Shown here one piece after another: positions 11,803 through 23,671 of a stretch of DNA of 64,000 nucleotides; within the stretch, counting starts at the first letter, position 1; each line of letters opens with the position of its first letter. Source of the DNA: Psilocybe azurescens (Eukaryota > Basidiomycota > Agaricomycetes > Agaricales > Agrocybaceae); assembly GCA_023853785.1 (NCBI GenBank), contig JAJIRX010000033.1, positions 124,001 to 188,000 of the forward strand, read 5' to 3'. The notes under the pieces were generated by a model. It had not been told where the DNA came from. It did not search any database and was given only the letters and a program-made list of their open reading frames with translations. Made by a program: the position numbers and the translations under genes.

Positions 11803-13648
11803 ATGGCTAACGTGGAAAAATGTCAAGACACCCCAGCAACCATATGCATTTCCCTCGATGAAGAATCGTCCATTGGGCCTCATCCCAGCGTCGTCCAAAC
11901 ACTTCCTCTTGAAATGTCCATGGAAGACCATTCACAGGTCTCACAACAGAGCAGCCATGCCTACCCTGAAGGAGGCCTCAAAGCGAACCTTACTGTCATC
12001 GGAGCTTTCATTGCGTTGTTTTGCACGTTTGGGCAGATGAACGCGTTTGGCACCTTCCAGGCGTGGTACGCCGCACACCAGCTGCGACACCTGCCTGCCT
12101 CAACGATTTCCTGGATCGGTTCGTTGCAGCTATGGATATTCTTCTTCTCGGTACAGTATATACTTTTCTTTCCTGTAATTTTATTCTGACTCTTGCCGTA
12201 ATAGGGTGCCTCGATTGGTCGATTATTCGATGCTTATGGACCGACTTGGTTAATGGTCGCGGGAACAATTTGCTACTCAGTAAGCATGATGCTGATGAGC
12301 ATATGCACACAATATTATCAGTACGTCCTATGCCAGGGCATCTTACTCGGTCTGGGTGTAGGCCTAGTGTACGTTCAGCTTCAACATTTCTCTCCTCAAT
12401 GTTCCATCAACGGCACTAAATTTAATCATCGTCTATTCTAAAGATTTTACCCTTCCCTGGCTAGTATATCGACACATTTTATGAAGTACCGCGCGACAGC
12501 CATAGGCGTCGCAATTGCTGGATCAAGCGTAGGTATGGCTCGAGATATTACTTTTGTTCATCATTTATGCTAACATATTCACATCAAGGCGGTGTCGTTT
12601 ATCCAATCATGCTACAGGGACTGTTTGAGAGAGTCGGGTTTGGCTGGGGAGCTCGCATCTCTGGGCTAGTTAGCGGTGTGGGATGTGTTGTTGCAACATT
12701 GATGGTCTCCAGTCTTTCCGCGCAGAAGAAGCCGGGTCCATACTTCGACATCAAAACCATCGCCGACGCTAGTTTCCTTCTCCTAGCCATTGGCAGCTGC
12801 TTCGTGGCTTTGGGTACGTCCTTCACGTCTCACGAGTTTGGTTCATGATTATAAACCAATTACGCCGCCCAGGACTATTCATTCCATTTTTCTACATCGT
12901 CGAATACGCAAAACACTGGGCGATCCCTGACCACCTGTCATTCTATGTGTTGGCTGTCATGAACGCGGGCGGCGTGTTAGGGCGGGTCGCACCCGCAGTC
13001 CTATCCGATAGCATAGGCAGATTCAACCTGCTGACTCCTTCAGCGTTCTTCTCAGGCGTTTCATGCGTCGCATTCTGGCTATTTGCAAAGTCCCTTGTCT
13101 CTATCATGTTATTCTCTTCGATTTACGGCTTCTTCTCTGGCGCCTTTATTTCCCTCATTACCCCATGCGTCGCCCAGATATCGGACATAAGGGTTATTGG
13201 TACCAGGATTGGCATGCTCTACACAATTATCTCATTCCCGTGAGTAGGATTCTATTTATTTACTTTCTTTGGGCCTCCCTTTGTGGGCCAAGGATACTTC
13301 CATTTTCTGCTCCTGGGCGCTGTGGTCTGCTTCCTACTTGTCGTTCCAATCACTCAATTACCGCAGTCCGTTGGGAAGTGTGTACAGGTCTGGCTATTTA
13401 TAGCCATTCAGTTCTTTACTTCAATCAGCCATCCGAACGATTAAAATCCATCATTTATCATCGCGCTAACACCCCTCCTCTCTTCTAGATCTCTTCTCGG
13501 AGGACCCGCGGCCGGAGCACTACTTTCACACAACCATGGATCCTACAATGCTATGATTATTTTCTCTGGTACGACAGTGATTGTGGGTTCTGCCTTCATC
13601 CTGGGGTCGAAACTCGTCGTGGAAAAAAATTTCTTGGCTCAAGTATAG
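11803..13648 (+). CDS. MFS transporter, monocarboxylate porter-like
   Basis: Major facilitator proteins of the monocarboxylate porter type move small acids or related solutes across membranes. The chosen start gives MANVEKCQDTPATICISLDE, a soluble N-terminus, followed by AYPEGGLKANLTVIGAFIAL, the family hallmark entering helix 1. Later exons read FGTFQAWYAAHQL, SWIGSLQLW, GRLFDAYGPTWLMVAGTICY, GILLGLGVGLV, HFMKYRATAIGVAIAGSSVG, GVVYPIMLQGLFERVGFGWG, GLFIPFFYIVEYAKHW, NAGGVLGRVAPAVLSDSIGR, FISLITPCVAQISDIRVIGT, GMLYTIISF and LLGGPAAGALLSH, ending at 13648. The last intron (about 13242-13489) is long for this region. A start 36 bp upstream (11767) is also in frame. Substrate cannot be inferred. 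Confidence 0.88.
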
Positions 13649-14113
13649 CATTAATTCTCTATATTCCACTCATAATTACACTACATGACTTTGAAGAAAT
13701 CTAACGAACATGCCACACACCTCGCTCCATCAATACTGTAGTTTTAGTTACATACTTACTTTGTGCACCCTACCTACTCATTTCGATCCTAGTTGACGCA
13801 TCGAGTGTATTACCCATTGTTTTATGTAGATATTAGTAAAGAAAAAGCACCTCTTATCACGTTATTTTGGGTGTCGTTGCACTCTGTTCTGATTGTATTC
13901 ACTTGTAGCAAGATCCCGTCTTTCCTCGATTACAGAAACCACGTGATCTAAATTAAAGTATAAAGCCAACGAACCACAAAACTGTCAAATCTCGAATGAA
14001 GTTGGAACTAAGCATGGTAAAGTGGGAGAGCACAAGATAATGTTGAATTTGCGTAATGCGGGTATGATATTGGATCCAGAAAGGGGAGAGGGTCGATGGA
14101 TCTGATAATCGAT
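13649..14113. terminator. Convergent 3' region between the MFS and EB1 genes
   Basis: Both genes end toward this stretch. It holds T- and A-rich DNA suitable for 3' processing; no specific terminator structure was identified. Confidence 0.4.
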
Positions 14114-15227
14114 CTAAAAGGTCTCTTCCTCGTCGACAGGAGCACCGGCATCGGGGACTTCAAATCCTTCCTGCAATTTGTACAATTCATAGATTAAATG
14201 AAAGTTGAAAAGAAAAAGAATTACGTTTAGAGACTGATTCACGCAAAAAAAAAAGTCAGAATCACGAACCTCTGTAGAGTAGAGGATTTTCTGAATGTCT
14301 TTCAGAGTAGCATCTTCTTTTCCTTCTCCTTCCAAGCTCTCCATTTGTGCTTGTACCAAGATCTCAATATCACGTAGCTGAAGAAAAGGTTAGGATGTCA
14401 GATAGAGATTTAAGAAGCAAAACGGTGCGCACTTTCTCGAAGTAAAAGTCACGTTCTTTCTCGAGACCTTCGAGGTGCGACGACAGCTCCTTCACCTGTG
14501 CTTGGAGCTGCTGGACGGCTTCGTTGGGTTGGGCGGACCCGGAACGATGACCACCGATGGGAGTTCGTCCACCCGCTCGACTACCGACGCCCAATCCTGC
14601 AGAGGAAGTCGCTCGTGAAGTGGCGAGAGGGGCGACGGTCGCAGGTGCTTCCACAGGCGCGCCTTTTCGTCGTGCAACCGCGTCATACCCTTGTCCTCCG
14701 TAGTTTGCGTCCCAGAACCGCTTCATCCACTGCAGGAACTCGAGATTGTCCCTGTAAGGGTACTGATTGTCAACGATGTCGGGCTAGAGTATGTGAAAAA
14801 ACAAGATCGCGCACTGCATTTTGCATTTGACCAGTTTCTCAACGGGTATGGGCTACATGGCGGTTCTTTGGTTACTATTCGTTCCCTATCAGGTGAATTG
14901 AAAATATCCAGCACACCTTGTCGATTTTCTTGGCCTTGAAAGCAGTTTGCATGATTTTGTAATTGGCAACATACTCGTACTCGTGCTTCGCGTTCATTTT
15001 CACCCGATTCATCGGTAAATCGCCTGAATGAAGGTTAAATCCATGACGATGTGAATCAAATTCAAGTTGCGGAAGTGAACAACGAGGATGCGATTGGATG
15101 ACTGACCGTAGATTGAGTCGAGAATTTGACAATAGGCACCGCCAGTTCCGCATTGCTCGACCTTTGAGTAGTTTATCTGGAGGAGTTCATTGAGCCAGTT
15201 GAGGAGATCTGTCCTTGAGGCCGTCAT
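14114..15227 (-). CDS. EB1 family microtubule plus-end tracking protein
   Basis: EB1 (Bim1 in budding yeast, Mal3 in fission yeast) binds growing microtubule tips and recruits other tip proteins. The first exon gives [20 protein letters not shown] and [18 protein letters not shown], the start of the calponin-homology domain. It continues with [33 protein letters not shown] and [20 protein letters not shown] Gly/Ala/Ser-rich linker follows ([20 protein letters not shown]). The EB1 C-terminal coiled coil then reads [20 protein letters not shown] and [15 protein letters not shown]. The tail ends [12 protein letters not shown], an acidic tail with terminal Phe where many EB1 proteins have EEY. 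At least five introns are present and no frame break was seen. It runs divergently from the F-box-like gene. Confidence 0.95.
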
Positions 15228-15605
15228 GGTCGTTTCAGAAAGAAAGGGGCGAAAAAAGCAAATGTAAGTGATGGGTCAAGTTAGCGTGCCACTACATATT
15301 CGTAGTTGGACCTTATTTTAGGGTTTATTTTATTTCCTTTACTATTTCATCAGCCTTGCATCAATCCACACGGCTTGTCTGGCACCCACTATAATCTCAA
15401 AGACTTACGCGTATCAGGGAGTTGGGACGTGCACTAAACAAACTTTCTTAGAATTACTAGATCACTCTTTCATTCTCATTAACGGCCTGTCATCCTACAT
15501 CACCAGTTTGAAGTGCAGCCAGGCAATCTGATTTACAATGCGTTCGTATCGTCTTTCTCTTTGTCCACAATCTCGTTGCTGATTCCCTTAACCTACATCA
15601 TAGAA

Positions 15606-16721
15606 ATGCTAGCTTTGTCCCCTGAGCTCTGCGGGAGAATTGTTGAATTATCAGCTGACAGGCGTCGAGATCTTCTTTCATTATGTGTAACGTGCAAGGC
15701 GTTCCAGCGAGAAGCAGAGATCAGAATCTACACAGATGTAAACCTCTCGGAACCAGCTCAAGCCCTGATCGCCTGCCATGCACTCACTTCGAATGAGCGG
15801 CTAGCTCAATATGTCAGGAATTTTTGTTTTAACCAAGAGTACCCCCACGCAGGTCCCAGGACACCAATCTCGGCCGAGACTTCTGGAAAACCATCCAACT
15901 CGCTTTAATCGCTGTCTGCAATCTTGAAAATCTCCTCATCTCTGACGCTAGCTATCAGAATAGCTGGATCCTGGATTCTCCAGATATAAAATTCAAACTT
16001 CGAGAGGTAAAACTGCGATTCACATGGGATGAACCTATCGTTCGATTTCTGCAAACCCAAACTAGCCTGCGGAATCTACACTTCTATTATCTTGACGAGG
16101 TCACGCATCATGTCCGACCACAGAATCTTCCTGAACTGCGTGTCTTTGATGGAAGCCTCACGATTGGCATGCAGCTCGTCCAATCCAGCATCACACATAT
16201 ACAACTCGTCGTCGATTGTGAAGCTGCACCATCTCTCACCTTATTCCCTCTCTTCGGTAGCCTTCGCAAGACCCTTCGGGGGTTCAGCCTCTTGGATATA
16301 CCAGATGAGATATCCCTTCCTACACTTGACATTATATCGCGATTTCTCCCAGACTTGCGCCATCTCGGCTTATTCCCATACCCCTTGGCTGGCGTGAGTT
16401 CGAACTGTTCATCAGTCAGTCGGCGCAGTATCGCTAACGCTTGAAACTTTCCAGCGTCAGGAATTCCTTCAGTATCTTATGAGAATGCATTATTTAGAGA
16501 TCATCGAGCTGGATGTGGGTCGATGGGTCGAACGACCAACATCTTCGTCCGCACAACGCGCACTTGCGTCTGAAATACGGACTTTCTGTCCTACCATCAA
16601 GATGATCGTCTTTTGGATTTCGAATACTAGATATACATGGACACACAATACGAATCAATGGGAGTCCGTGGCTCATGCACGACAATACCCACAACTCAGT
16701 AATACCTGGTGTCTGGCTTAA
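15606..16721 (+). CDS. F-box-like / LRR-type protein with one apparent frame break
   Basis: The N-terminus (LALSPELCGRIVELSADRRR, LLSLCVTCKAFQREAEIRIY) has the LP.EL...I....D...L..L...C..F pattern of mushroom F-box-like proteins, which usually serve as substrate adaptors of SCF ubiquitin ligases. The rest (NLENLLISDASYQ, LRFTWDEPIVRFLQTQTSLR, LRGFSLLDIPDEISLPTLD, FLPDLRHLGLFPYPL) is leucine-rich and LRR-like. An intron at about 16394-16454 joins a last exon ending SNTWCLA. The frame changes near the C5 run at 15842-15846; one extra C would make it continuous, and no plausible intron lies there. The start at 15606 places the F-box at the N-terminus; an in-frame start at 15513 exists. Confidence 0.6.
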
Positions 16722-17453
16722 TCTTCATCAATTTGATAGTAAGCAACTTGACTTGTCTTGATATTCGCGACGAACAATCCAGTGACAGATGTGATTAGAA
16801 AACGCCACCATCGTAAATCGGAATGAAAAATCTGTATCATTAATCTGAATCTATCTTCTATTCATCTTGTATTCAATTAATCAACTCCAGATACACATTA
16901 TTCAAAGAAACGAATCATACCTATGAAATAAAATTCTCTCCGAATTTATCCAGCGACTTCTTGAACAGATAAACGATCTACAATCGATCGTGGTATCGCC
17001 CCTATTGACATGTCACAATGAACGCTACTGTTATTGGTATATGTTACTGGCATCATTTTTTACATCTTAGTGCATGGATTGGTATAAATGCCTGGCAGGT
17101 ACATTCGTATAATTGGACAATACTGATACTCTGGTCAGCGCTCAACACTGTCAAATGGGTCGAACGTAAGGATTCCAGAAAAGATAAAACAGTGAAAGCG
17201 ATATCGATAGTATCAACGGCAGTTATTAGCATTGATATTATCTACTTATTCCGGCTGTTCCATGTCAAAAATTCTTCTGAACGAATTTGGTGGCTCAAAG
17301 AAAGGCTATTCACGATGAAAGGCTGAAAATAGATAAGCTGCCGTCCTCTGTCGGTGCCTTTTAAATCCTTGCCTTTCCCGGTAAGTCGGCAAGATCACGT
17401 TGTGACAGCGGCCACGACACCAATTTCCTTTATACAACTTGTTTACAACCACC
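16722..17453. other. Intergenic; holds a 102-codon unassigned frame
   Basis: On the + strand 17018-17326 is open and reads MNATVIGICYWHHFLHLSAW with two hydrophobic stretches. No family was recognised. It lies just before the ArfGAP start, so it may be chance or a small membrane protein. Confidence 0.35.
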
Positions 17454-19161
17454 ATGGCCGAGCCCACCAAGCAAGAAACTGAACAAGTATTCAGAGTATT
17501 GAAGGCCCAAAAAGCGAACAAGGTGCGTCGAAATCAGTTGTCTTCGCGATCATTATTGTTGAAAGAGATGGGTACAGTCATGTTTCGATTGCAATGCACG
17601 GAATCCGACATGGTCTAGCGTTACTTTTGGAGTCTACATTTGCCTAGAATGCTCCAGCGTGCACAGAAATATGGGCGTGCACATCAGCTTTGTTAGATCT
17701 ACAAATCTGGATAGTTGGCAGCTGGCACAGCTACGTACCATGAAGGTCGGCGGCAATGCATCTGCCAAGGAATTCTTCGTGAAGCACGGAGGAGCGTCGG
17801 TATTGGACAGTTCAGATACGAAGAAGAAGTATTCAAGTAGGGTTGCGGAGCTGTATAGGGAGGAACTTGCACGTCGCGTCAAGGAGGATGTTGCTCAGTG
17901 AGTGTCCATAGTATCAATCAAATGATCATCGGATTAAGTATTTTCAAGATTTCCTAGTGGCATCTTTGTCGAAGGCATGGATGGACCAGCTGTTGCACCT
18001 CCCAAGGAAGAGACAGAGGATGACTTTTTTAACTCCTGGTCAAAGCCATCTACTCCCAAATCCTCTAATCCAGGCACCCCCGTATATCTACACCACCCAT
18101 CATCGGAAAAACGCCATCTGCTAGCTCTGCGGGCAGCAGCGTAGCCAGTCCGGCCTCAGCAACGTCATCTCCCGCTGTAACAACCCCTCGTACCCTAACT
18201 TCGTCCGCAGCCGCTCGCCCCGCCCGCCTTGGAGCTGGAACCACACGACTCAATTCTGCATCATCAACAGGATCCACAACGCCCGCTGTCAAAAAATCCA
18301 AGCTCGGTTTAGGCGCATCCAAAGCCAAGCCTGTTGATTTCGCCGAAGCAGAGCGGAAGGCTTTGGAGGAGGCAGAGAGAATCAAGCAGCTCGGGTACGA
18401 TCGAGAGCGAGAGGCTGCAGAGGAAAAGGCCAGACAAGAGGCTGAGGCCTTAAGGAGAGCCCAGGAGATTGGATCAAGAGCTACGATGGCGGTCACTGGC
18501 TCTGCAGCTGCGCCCGCGAACGGGACCCGTAAATTTGGTGCAACTCCAGACCCGCAGAAGACAGCGGCTTTCCCCAGACTCGGCTTTGGGGCAGTCCCCG
18601 GAGCGGGTGCTGCTGCTGCCGTAGCCGCGGCAGCAGCTGCTTCATCTACAAGAAGGTACGTGCATTAGATTCGTTTTCGATCAGGGTCTCATCTCTAATA
18701 TCGCGATCACCAGCACCCCCGTTGTGGATGATGCACCCACAACTGCCCGCGAAAAGTTCGGAAATCAAAAGGGCATCTCGTCGGACATGTACTTTGAAAG
18801 AAATGAGTACGATGCAAACAATACACGCGAAGCGCAGACGCGGCTTCAATCCTTTCAAGGCGCCACCTCTATCTCATCGAATCAGTACTTTGGACGTGAC
18901 GAGGAGGAAGAACAAGGTTACGAGCGAGGAGGTAATGACGGCGGTTTGTTAGGCGATGGAAGTCTGGCGGGACTGGAGAACGCGGCCAAAGACGCGATAT
19001 CCAGGGTCATGGCCAACCCCGATGTCCAGAATGTCGGAGAGAGTATCCGATCAGGTGCACTGAAGGTAATTCAAGTCATTTTCTTTCGTATTCTTAGGCT
19101 GATTTTCATTTTTTCATTTTAGCTCTCTGAATACCTAGCATCGATGTCAGTGGAGCGTTAG
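17454..19161 (+). CDS. ArfGAP of the Glo3 / ArfGAP2-3 type
   Basis: This protein stimulates GTP hydrolysis by Arf on COPI vesicles in Golgi-to-ER transport. Exon 1 gives [20 protein letters not shown]. The ArfGAP zinc finger is split across introns: [20 protein letters not shown] then [20 protein letters not shown], with the four zinc cysteines (C-x2-C-x16-C-x2-C) and the arginine finger in HRNMGVH. It continues [21 protein letters not shown] Ser/Thr/Ala-rich middle and a charged helix ([20 protein letters not shown]) follow. The Glo3 motifs close the protein: [19 protein letters not shown] and [16 protein letters not shown], ending [12 protein letters not shown]. The frame changes at the C5 run 18077-18081; one more C would join NPGTP to PPIIGKTP. 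Because this is a conserved housekeeping gene, a consensus error is more likely than real loss. Confidence 0.92.
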
Positions 19162-20116
19162 ATTGTTAGTATTATTACGCATTTTTTCTTCTATATCCTT
19201 TGATTCCATTGCACTACCAACGCCGTTCAGTCGTCTTTGCTTTACTTCTTGTCGATCATTGATCGGGTTAAATCGGGTTTGAATATCATTCTTTTTTGGT
19301 TCATCACTTTCATCCTCTGCCGATGACTTACGATTTCCAGAAGTGCTGAACAAACCATCGCAGAACAACAACTACTGAAATACTCAGAGTCATTCCTCTT
19401 CCCCGCGATGGGGTCGCGATACGAGGCATGTCATTCCACTACATTGGAACGATAAGTGTGATAACGGCACTTACCATCCTCATGTCTTCGGGTCTTATCA
19501 TGAAGATCGCTCTTTTCAGCATTCCCCGTATCGTTACTTGCAATCAACGGATTACACCATCGACAGTTAAGAACCGAGATCCTAACCTTCACTGCGACAT
19601 CCTAACCTTAGCCTGATTCAATGGCTTATGACGATTGTAGTTCCGACTTTCGCGTTCTATTTATGTTCTGGCAAATAGGCGATTGCCACTGTAAGCTATC
19701 TTCACCAACCTAAGTGAGTTCCCCGCCTTGAATTTGAGATCGAGGATGTTATCTTTATTGTTATCGGATACTATCGCATCTATCTACTCCGACTATTCGA
19801 CAAGGGACAGTCAGCTGGCAGAAGAAACAACAGCTACCGTCTCTTCGTTCTACATTTGACGTCTAGGTTATTTGGCGATGTCTCTGCAAAAAAAAAGTTC
19901 CGATTGGGGCATCAAAGTCTCATCTCTTGTCGCCTAAGATAAGCAACTACCTGTCTACTTGCTCTTTAGAGAGTGGTTTTTCTACTGATCCTGCCGTCCT
20001 CGGTTCGTTCGTGCCGATAGCCGCCAGTGCCATCAGCACAAATAAATTTCCGGATTGAGTTTTGTTCCCTATCTCTCTTTATAGAAACCTGACAAGTGCA
20101 AACAAAGCCTTATAGC
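19162..20116. other. Intergenic spacer
   Basis: About 950 bp without a recognisable gene, repeat or RNA. Confidence 0.5.
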
Positions 20117-20843
20117 ATGCCCGTTCTCGTCATTGAAGGTAAAGTCAATGAGCTTGTATATAGGCATAATGTTCAACCAAGAGCAAAAATCCAGGTCAGC
20201 CGGTCAGTATGGACAAGATATCTGTAGAACAGACACTTGGGCTTCGTCATTCGGTTCTGTGGCCTGACATGCCTTTGTCGCAAGTATGTCTTCCAGAGGA
20301 TAGCGCAGGGATACATTTCGGCGCCCTGTTACCTCACAGTGACGAGCCTATTGCCGTCATCTCGCTCTTCGTCGAAGCACTGCCGATCGATAAGAATACC
20401 ACCTCGGACTTGCCACCGCTCAAACAACAGAACCAGCAGCACCAGCAGAATTATGGCTACACGGAAGATGAAACCACCGAGACCAAACGTGCACGAGCAG
20501 TGGTACGATTTCGTAAATTCGCGTGTGCCCCGCGTTATCAGGGGGGAAAGGGATTGGGACGCACCTCCTCGCGTATGCCTTATCGATCGCCCGATCTGAG
20601 CTGGACGCCGGGATGGCGTGGTGCGATGCACGAACAACCAGTGCAGAATGGTATGAGAAGAGAAGTCTCCAACCATTTGGAGAGACCTTCTTTAAAGGAC
20701 CTGTGGAGTATGTTCGCATGTGGATCGACCTGCGGGATAGTCCAGGTAGCGAGCATCCAACCAAAGAGCGTGCATTCGTACCCGTGACGGCGGAGGCTGA
20801 TAGTCGAAGTATGAGCTCGAGGCTTCCACCCATTATCAAGTAA
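20117..20843 (+). CDS. GNAT-family N-acetyltransferase, one apparent frame break
   Basis: GNAT enzymes transfer acetyl from acetyl-CoA to an amine. A short first exon (MPVLVIEG) joins by an intron at about 20141-20197 to QPVSMDKISVEQTLGLRHSV and LWPDMPLSQVCLPEDSAGIH. Then come FGALLPHSDEPIAVISLFVE, an insertion rich in Q and T, RAVVRFRKFACAPRYQG, the acetyl-CoA loop GKGIGTHLLAYALSIARSEL, AWCDARTTSAEWYEKRSLQP and FKGPVEYVRMWIDL. The R/Q-x-x-G-x-G/A core is clear. The frame changes inside the G6 run at 20541-20546, exactly at the acetyl-CoA loop, so one G is missing or in excess. Substrate unknown. Confidence 0.82.
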
Positions 20844-22828
20844 CTTGTTTTTGTTCTCCTGGGACTGGGCTTTAGACCTCAAGTAATACGATAATTCCTT
20901 TCAGCATGACCGTGTATTTTTCTTAGACCTTATTGGTAAAACAAAGGACTGATGCTGAATATCGAAACGAAGAACTTGAAGGTTATCGATTGCTACCATC
21001 CTTGCCTTATGTGCTTACTTATTCATTATTGGCTTCTACCATTTCCCCATGTTTTCAGATACTGCAGCCAGAGCAGGATATATCGTCTTGCCAAGAGGCG
21101 GCTCGAGGATGCCGAACTAGTAGGATTCGATTTAAATATATGCCTCTTTGCCAGATCTCCCCCAGATTACTTTGAGGTTGCAATGCTAACCGTATACAGC
21201 GATACAGTTGTCGAAGGAGAAACGATCGAATGATCTTGCGGGGTATCCGTGTTTTGTGTTTCTATAGCTGTACTTCAGCTAAAATTCTCCTTTGCCGTTT
21301 GGCTGCCCATGCTTACACCACATGTTTTCTAGGTTTGGCCAAAAAGATTAATTATCCGCTGGAACTGTTCATTTTCGCGTTTCGTCAGCACAAATTTCAT
21401 TTGTAGCCCATAAGTTTGGTTCACTATGCCGATAGAAAGAATAACGGTCCCGGGAAGTGTTTAAATGGGTAGAGAAAGAGATTAAACTCTGCTATCATGA
21501 CGTGCGGTCTCGGGAACCACGAAGACCGTTTCTTCAAACTCGTAACTGCGTGCTAAATCCGACTTATAGTTTATATTTGGCGTATTGCCCAGTATCCGGT
21601 GACTTGAGACCATCCGTTATAACAAAACGGGGGTATTATTTCTATCGAATGGCGCCGGGCTCCTCTTCTTGTCCTGGACCTCTTAAAACGTTCTTGAAAT
21701 CTCTATATCGAGTATCGTAAAAGACCTTGGTCTTTTATTGCGCATGCTCCGGCCGACTTAGATGCACAGCTGTGCGTACAGTACGAATTTTTGCCGTAAA
21801 TAATGACATCCACATGATTCCTCTCGAGATTTAATTTGAATTCTACGAATTTCCTCGCTTGCCATTGGCTTACAAGTAACGTATTCAACAGTTTGCTCGA
21901 CGGGCGTTTGTCGGTCTCTTGCTTGCAACTGTATCGGAGATATATGGGGAAAGCGTATACACTCCAGAAATGTATAAATACGCCGTCAGTCCAGAGCAGT
22001 GAAGGCATAGTGTTTACTCAACATCTCTCCCCGCCTTGAGACGTACTTTGAAGCAGTGTTCACTCTGTTACAGTCTCTCGCACTGCTATTGGCTAGAAAC
22101 AAAGGACGTTGTTTATTCTGGTTGTTATTACAGCCTTTATGATTCGACCTCTGTTCATAGCCTAAATAGCAGTTGCGAGGGTCGACACAACAGTATTCAT
22201 GCTTCGATCTATACTCAGCGGCGCTCACCACTTGCTTGCTTCTCGTGGGATTCTTCCAGCTCATCGTCTGTCTACCATGCAACTGCATGCACATGATTAC
22301 TTCTCTACGCGAGATCAACATCATGGTGTTTGTAACGATAGAGCTCTTAGGTCGAGTAGAGTGACTTTTAACATTTCCGGAAATCGGCAGACTGCCAGCT
22401 TCGTAGAGTCCAGTATCCCAGGTTTGCGTAGCATTTAATCGGAAAACTACCAGGGTAGTGGGAGATGATTATCTTTCATGTAGTTTACTTGTACATTTAA
22501 TCTTTATTTACGGATTGTTCTCGATGCACTTTCAAGTCTTCTCAACTTTAAGTTATTTTACTGAACTATTTAAGATAATCGAGCATTAATTTAGCAAGAA
22601 ATCAGATTATTTACTTTATCTTCAGGCCGTTCCTAATAAGCCAAAGATAGTCGATAGACCCGATCCAACTGATTGGCGAGACGCCTAATAATTCTCAGGG
22701 TCACGGCAAGTCCCGCCTGGACTCATTACGTAACAACTACAGACCCGTTCAGGATCCTATTCATCATCTTGACTCTCATTGCCGTTGTTCATACCTATAC
22801 TTTTCAACTCCATTCACCTTTCAACACC
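20844..22828. other. Intergenic, 2 kb
   Basis: Several short frames occur on both strands but none resembles a known protein or links through splice sites to another. The last few hundred bases should include the promoter of the E2 gene. Confidence 0.45.
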
Positions 22829-23671
22829 ATGGATGCCCGACTTCGAAGAGTAAATAAAGAGATATCAGGTACAGATTTGATACTATATCCGCAGAACATG
22901 AGGCTCATAGATGTTGAAGATTGCAAGAATGACAAAACTTCTCAGATCAAGATTGAACTGATTGACGAATCTCCGTTCCACTTAAAGGGGTCGTTTCCAG
23001 GACCTGAAGGGACACCGTACGAGGGTGGTCACTTTGAGGTTGTAAGTGTGGCCGCATGCGCTTGATCGTCAGCAGCGCTGGTGCTAACTCTTCGTTTTGT
23101 GGCATTTTCACAGGATATCGTCATCCCCGAGTCATATCCATTCCAACCTGTAAAGATGAAGTTCATCACGAAGGTCTACCACCCCAATGTATCCTCGGCG
23201 TCGGGCGCGATCTGTCTTGATATCCTCAAGGATGCGTGGTCGCCTGTTTTAACGCTCAAATCGACCCTGATCTCGCTGCAGAGTCTCCTGTGCTCCCCAG
23301 AACCCAACGATCCTCAAGATGCTGAGGTCGCGAAGCATTACATGACAAGCAAGACCAGCTTTGAGGATACTGCCACTTATTGGACACAAATTTACGCTGG
23401 CGGTCCCGGCCCGAAGGAGAAGAAAGGGAAAGGGGTTGGTAGCAAGGACACTCGGGATGAAGTGGCCATCGCTGGGCTCGAAAAGGCCCATGTGGATCGA
23501 TTTGAAACCCTTGGATTCCAAACGAACCAAAGTGGTATGTCAGTATCTTTTGTTTTCATTATAAATCATATTCATCTTTACCAGATCGACGCCCTACGGC
23601 GCCTAAACTATCGTGGGCCAAACGTTGCCCAGATATCAGATGACAGGGTCGTCGAGGAGCTTTTGAAGTAA
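22829..23671 (+). CDS. UBC1: Ubiquitin-conjugating enzyme E2, UBC1/UBE2K type with C-terminal UBA
   Basis: This E2 carries activated ubiquitin on a cysteine and, in yeast, extends K48 chains with the anaphase-promoting complex. The start gives MDARLRRVNKEIS. A 42-nt intron follows (22869-22910), then DVEDCKNDKTSQIKIELIDE, FHLKGSFPGPEGTPYEGGHF, an intron at about 23042-23113, IPESYPFQPVKMKFITKVYH and PNVSSASGAICLDILKDAWS (active-site Cys in GAICLDI). It continues SLLCSPEPNDPQDAEVAKHY and a Lys/Gly linker (GPKEKKGKGVGSKD). The UBA segment is HVDRFETLGF plus DALRRLNYRGPNV, with an intron in between, stopping at 23671. The E2 fold with a C-terminal UBA is specific for the Ubc1 class. The gene is intact. 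Confidence 0.95.
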
